NCBI GenBank assembly: GCA_016806645.1 | Contig: JACSYO010000503.1 | Span: forward strand, 1,784,501-1,848,500 | Source of the DNA: Ophiodon elongatus | Taxonomy: Eukaryota > Chordata > Actinopteri > Perciformes > Hexagrammidae | DNA: 64,000 nucleotides | Direction of reading: 5' to 3' | Part shown: one piece after another, positions 63,201 to 64,000 of the stretch | Numbering within the stretch: the first letter of the stretch is position 1 | How the letters are laid out: every line of letters begins with the position of its first letter | Position numbers and translations under genes: made by a program | The notes under the pieces: generated by a model | Databases searched by the model: none | What the model was told of the DNA's origin: nothing | The model's input: the letters and a program-made list of their open reading frames with translations, nothing else

Positions 63201-63325
63201 CGAGTTAAACCAAAATACGAGCTTGTGGGAAAGAAACGCTCACCTGTTTTAAGGGGCGAGGACGAGCCTGAAACCTTCTCCTGCCAACTGTATTTCTTCC
63301 CAAAGGAGTTGTTGTTTAGCGTGTC
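53170..63325 (-). CDS. mapk8ip1: C-Jun-amino-terminal kinase-interacting protein 1 (JIP1), C-terminal 646 residues
   Basis: Nine exons join in frame over 1,941 nt. They encode DTLNNNSFGKKYSWQ and SSSPLKTG (just after the JNK-binding domain), then a long low-complexity region with poly-Pro and a poly-Glu run, then [20 protein letters not shown] and HFSKKFLNVFMNGRSRSSS. Next come ESFGLYSCLINGEE, an SH3 domain (FVPRHDDELELEVDDPLLVE to GIFPAYYAIEV), a PID/PTB domain (KFLGSVQVPFHKGNDVLCAA to SEDSTKPLAESVG), and the C-terminus SCPTEDIYLE. JIP1 scaffolds MLK-MKK7-JNK signalling, and its C-terminal Tyr-acidic tail binds kinesin light chain. The SH3 wording (DYWYEGYNMRTGARG) favours JIP1 over JIP2. 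The 5' exons, including the JNK-binding domain, lie beyond 64000. Which teleost duplicate (a or b) this is cannot be told. No break is seen. Confidence 0.96.
53358..53388. repeat. (GT)n microsatellite with tatg edges
   Basis: A GT tract in the last mapk8ip1 intron, flanked by (ATGT)n and (TA)n. Confidence 0.9.
53557..53655 (-). CDS. mapk8ip1: mapk8ip1 PID exon 4
   Basis: 99 nt, acceptor ctccgcag and donor GTAGG|gtgagt. It encodes YFGFITKHPADQRFACHVFV and SEDSTKPLAESV. Confidence 0.95.
53997..54067 (-). CDS. mapk8ip1: mapk8ip1 PID exon 3
   Basis: 71 nt, acceptor gccttcag and donor AGCAA|gtaagt. It encodes CSHFFQLKNVSFCGFHPKNS. Confidence 0.95.
54068..55590 (-). other. mapk8ip1 intron with CpG-rich repeat-like segment
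   Basis: Mostly AT-rich. The 54350-54600 part is unusually rich in gacgc/gcgtc words (for example ccgacgctttgtcacgcccc) and stands out from its surroundings, suggesting a dispersed element. Confidence 0.5.
55591..55707 (-). CDS. mapk8ip1: mapk8ip1 PID exon 2
   Basis: 117 nt, acceptor ttctccag and donor GACAGA|gtgagt, phase 0 to 0. It encodes IATNRRMTVKYNPPSSCILE, then the KGIKLAVQEDYYARDR segment. Confidence 0.95.
55708..56769 (-). other. mapk8ip1 intron within the PID
   Basis: Unique AT-rich DNA, with dispersed repeat pieces at 56500-56735. Confidence 0.7.
56500..56735. repeat. dispersed fish repeat fragments
   Basis: Two motifs common across fish genomes occur here: ttggtgacgtcaccatgact ... 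tatacagtctatgg, and gttctccggcttcctcccac ... agacatgcag. They probably belong to non-LTR or MITE copies. Families were not verified. Confidence 0.5.
56770..56873 (-). CDS. mapk8ip1: mapk8ip1 PID exon 1
   Basis: 104 nt, acceptor cgtgcag and donor CAGAAG|gtacga. It encodes SSEWMDRYRLKFLGSVQVPF and HKGNDVLCAAMQK, the first strand and helix of the PID/PTB fold. Confidence 0.95.
57115..57287 (-). CDS. mapk8ip1: mapk8ip1 SH3 exon
   Basis: 173 nt, acceptor cgctacag|GTTTGTCC and donor CAAAG|gtactg. It encodes most of the SH3 domain, with acidic ELELEVDD, EDYWYEG and FPAYY. In JIP1 this domain mediates homodimerisation. Confidence 0.96.
57288..57926 (-). other. mapk8ip1 intron before the SH3 exon
   Basis: Unique AT-rich DNA. 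The SH3 frame stays open about 110 nt into its 3' part, but the acceptor and conserved AVYRFVPRH junction exclude that part from the CDS. Confidence 0.75.
57927..58002 (-). CDS. mapk8ip1: mapk8ip1 exon (SAESFGLYSC...AVYR)
   Basis: 76 nt between ttcccaag and TACAG|gtgagg. Splicing to the large exon recreates SSSAESFG and splicing to the next recreates AVYRFVPRH, both conserved in JIP proteins. It was recovered from splice phase, since the frame is too short to stand out. Confidence 0.92.
58456..58504. repeat. (CA)n microsatellite
   Basis: A pure CA tract in a mapk8ip1 intron. Confidence 0.95.
59073..59135. repeat. 15-nt minisatellite (gcgtgcctccaccca), 4 units
   Basis: Four exact direct units in a mapk8ip1 intron. 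The in-frame period yields small spurious repeat proteins. Confidence 0.9.
60074..61219 (-). CDS. mapk8ip1: mapk8ip1 large central exon
   Basis: A 1,146-nt exon with acceptor ccccgcag|GCGACC and donor CTCCA|gtaagt. It encodes CLSDEDKL, DRGTSTDAP, a PPPPPPPP run, [49 protein letters not shown], a poly-Glu block, and HFSKKFLNVFMNGRSRSS. The frame stays open upstream of the acceptor through a minisatellite, so the exon start rests on the splice site and on phase with the 63244 exon. Confidence 0.95.
60206..60268 (-). repeat. CTC/GAG triplet tract coding for poly-Glu in JIP1
   Basis: On the plus strand this is (cctcct)n with ctt interruptions. On the coding strand it gives an uninterrupted Glu run followed by DEDDEDG. 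Mammalian JIP1 has a much shorter acidic stretch at this point (EEYEE then proline-rich), so this is a lineage expansion. Confidence 0.85.
61235..61300. repeat. short tandem repeat (acgcacagagcaaacac)
   Basis: About three to four 17-nt units just upstream of the large-exon acceptor on the transcribed strand. Confidence 0.85.
61336..61822. repeat. 16-nt minisatellite (gacatgagRgcagaca)
   Basis: About thirty units, a few shortened to 12 nt, alternate between gaggg and gagag variants. On the minus strand no frame has a stop, which creates three long spurious open frames that run toward the JIP1 exon. Confidence 0.97.
62835..62872. repeat. perfect hairpin, 17-bp arms
   Basis: Arm aatacaaggttattggg, loop taat, then the exact complement. 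It lies in a mapk8ip1 intron with no known role. Confidence 0.9.
63244..63325 (-). CDS. mapk8ip1: mapk8ip1 exon (post-JBD, DTLNNN...SPLKTG)
   Basis: The acceptor ttccacag and donor AAAACAG|gtgagc flank it. It enters in phase 0 and leaves in phase 1. It is the most upstream mapk8ip1 exon in the window. Confidence 0.93.
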
Positions 63326-63492
63326 CTGTGGAAACGCAGGAGAAGAGGAAGAGAAGGAGAAGGAGGAGGAAGTGGTGAGCGAGAATCCATCAGATGGGGA
63401 GTAGAGAGAAAAAAGAGAGAGAGGTTTGGTCACTGAGTTTTGGGTCCAGACACTCAATGTACACAACTTTTTGTCTCCCTCGCTCTCTCTCT

Positions 63493-63560
63493 GTTGTTTC
63501 GCACACACACGCACACACAAAACACACACACGCACACTCACACACTCACACACTCACACA
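63493..63560. repeat. interrupted CA repeat
   Basis: (CA)n with gc and ct interruptions in a mapk8ip1 intron. Confidence 0.85.
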
Positions 63561-63656
63561 AAGCTTTTATTCTGTTGAATGAGCAGGGATTCTTTTGTCT
63601 GTGCTCCGTGGTGTGCATTTAAAGGGAACCAAACCTTTTTACCAAAGCTACTGGAT

Positions 63657-63658
<2 letters not shown>

Positions 63659-63730
<72 letters not shown>
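63659..63730. repeat. (CA)n microsatellite, ~70 bp
   Basis: A pure CA tract upstream of the first in-window mapk8ip1 exon. Confidence 0.97.
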
Positions 63731-63732
<2 letters not shown>

Positions 63733-64000
63733 GGCGTCTCTTTTAGGCTGTGTTGATCGATGGGTCAAACGGTTTCCTCTCCCTTATTTTTATTTCTATG
63801 AACATAGTTTTCAAGACATCGATTGATTAATTAATTAAAAAAAAACACTTGATGAAAATCTTGCTTCACTGGTGTAATTTCTCACCATGCTGCAGTGATG
63901 TAGAAAAGTACTACAGGGCGTGGTCAGTCCGCTGTGATGTCACTGTTTAGGGCGGTGACACATGTAACCGAGCCCACTTCTGAAGAGGGCAGTGAGACAC

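Larger units (their letters stand above)
61220..63243 (-). other. mapk8ip1 intron with minisatellite
   Basis: The intron holds a 17-nt tandem tract (61235-61300), a 16-nt minisatellite (61336-61822), AT-rich unique DNA, and a perfect hairpin at 62835-62872. Confidence 0.85.
63326..64000 (-). other. mapk8ip1 intron, running off the window
   Basis: No JNK-binding-domain exon is found here, so that exon lies further right. Confidence 0.7.

Noticed and set aside
63326..64000. JNK-binding-domain exon of mapk8ip1
   Set aside because: Searched by eye in all minus-strand frames. No basic/leucine docking motif was found, so it must lie outside the window.

Overview
The window looks like nuclear DNA of a ray-finned (teleost) fish. 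The evidence is intron-split vertebrate genes with GT-AG junctions, very dense CA/GT microsatellites, and fish-type LINE, SINE, Ty3/gypsy and fold-back repeat remnants. No prokaryotic gene organisation, CRISPR array or rRNA is present.

Layout. Positions 1-33,400 hold no protein gene that I can support: unique, possibly regulatory DNA mixed with microsatellites, a 245-bp tandem repeat with a telomere-like tract, SINE-like elements and small hairpins. Two exon-like segments (31,576-31,669 and 33,402-33,504, + strand) are unassigned. Positions 33,834-41,345 (+) carry a complete five-exon GT6 (ABO/alpha-1,3-galactosyltransferase family) gene of 341 codons. Its intron 3 contains a LINE with the catalytic part of its reverse transcriptase deleted, and its intron 4 contains a 603-bp fold-back element. 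A frameshifted copy of GT6 exon 4 lies just downstream (41,874-42,073). Positions 42,074-47,900 are repeat-rich, with an LTR-like segment, two near-identical 0.3-kb blocks bounded by CA tracts, and a Ty3/gypsy integrase scrap. Positions 48,012-49,166 (+) hold a three-exon gene for a small (84-85 aa) signal-peptide protein. Positions 53,170-63,325 (-) hold the last nine coding exons of mapk8ip1 (JIP1), including the SH3 and PID/PTB domains and the kinesin-binding C-terminus. Its N-terminal exons, with the JNK-binding domain, lie beyond the right edge.

Biology. The three genes do not form an operon-like unit. JIP1 is a cytoplasmic scaffold for the JNK cascade and a kinesin-1 cargo adaptor. The GT6 enzyme should be a Golgi type II membrane protein; its HAA donor-site triad predicts UDP-galactose use. 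The small gene sits immediately 3' of mapk8ip1 in convergent orientation. In human, C11orf94/FREY1 (an IZUMO1-stabilising ER protein needed for sperm-egg fusion) has that place and orientation, so a fish Frey1 orthologue is the leading hypothesis. It rests on position, size and topology, not on a sequence match that I could run.

Exon coordinates come from reading frame continuity and splice consensus. Repeat family names are pattern recognition and not database results.
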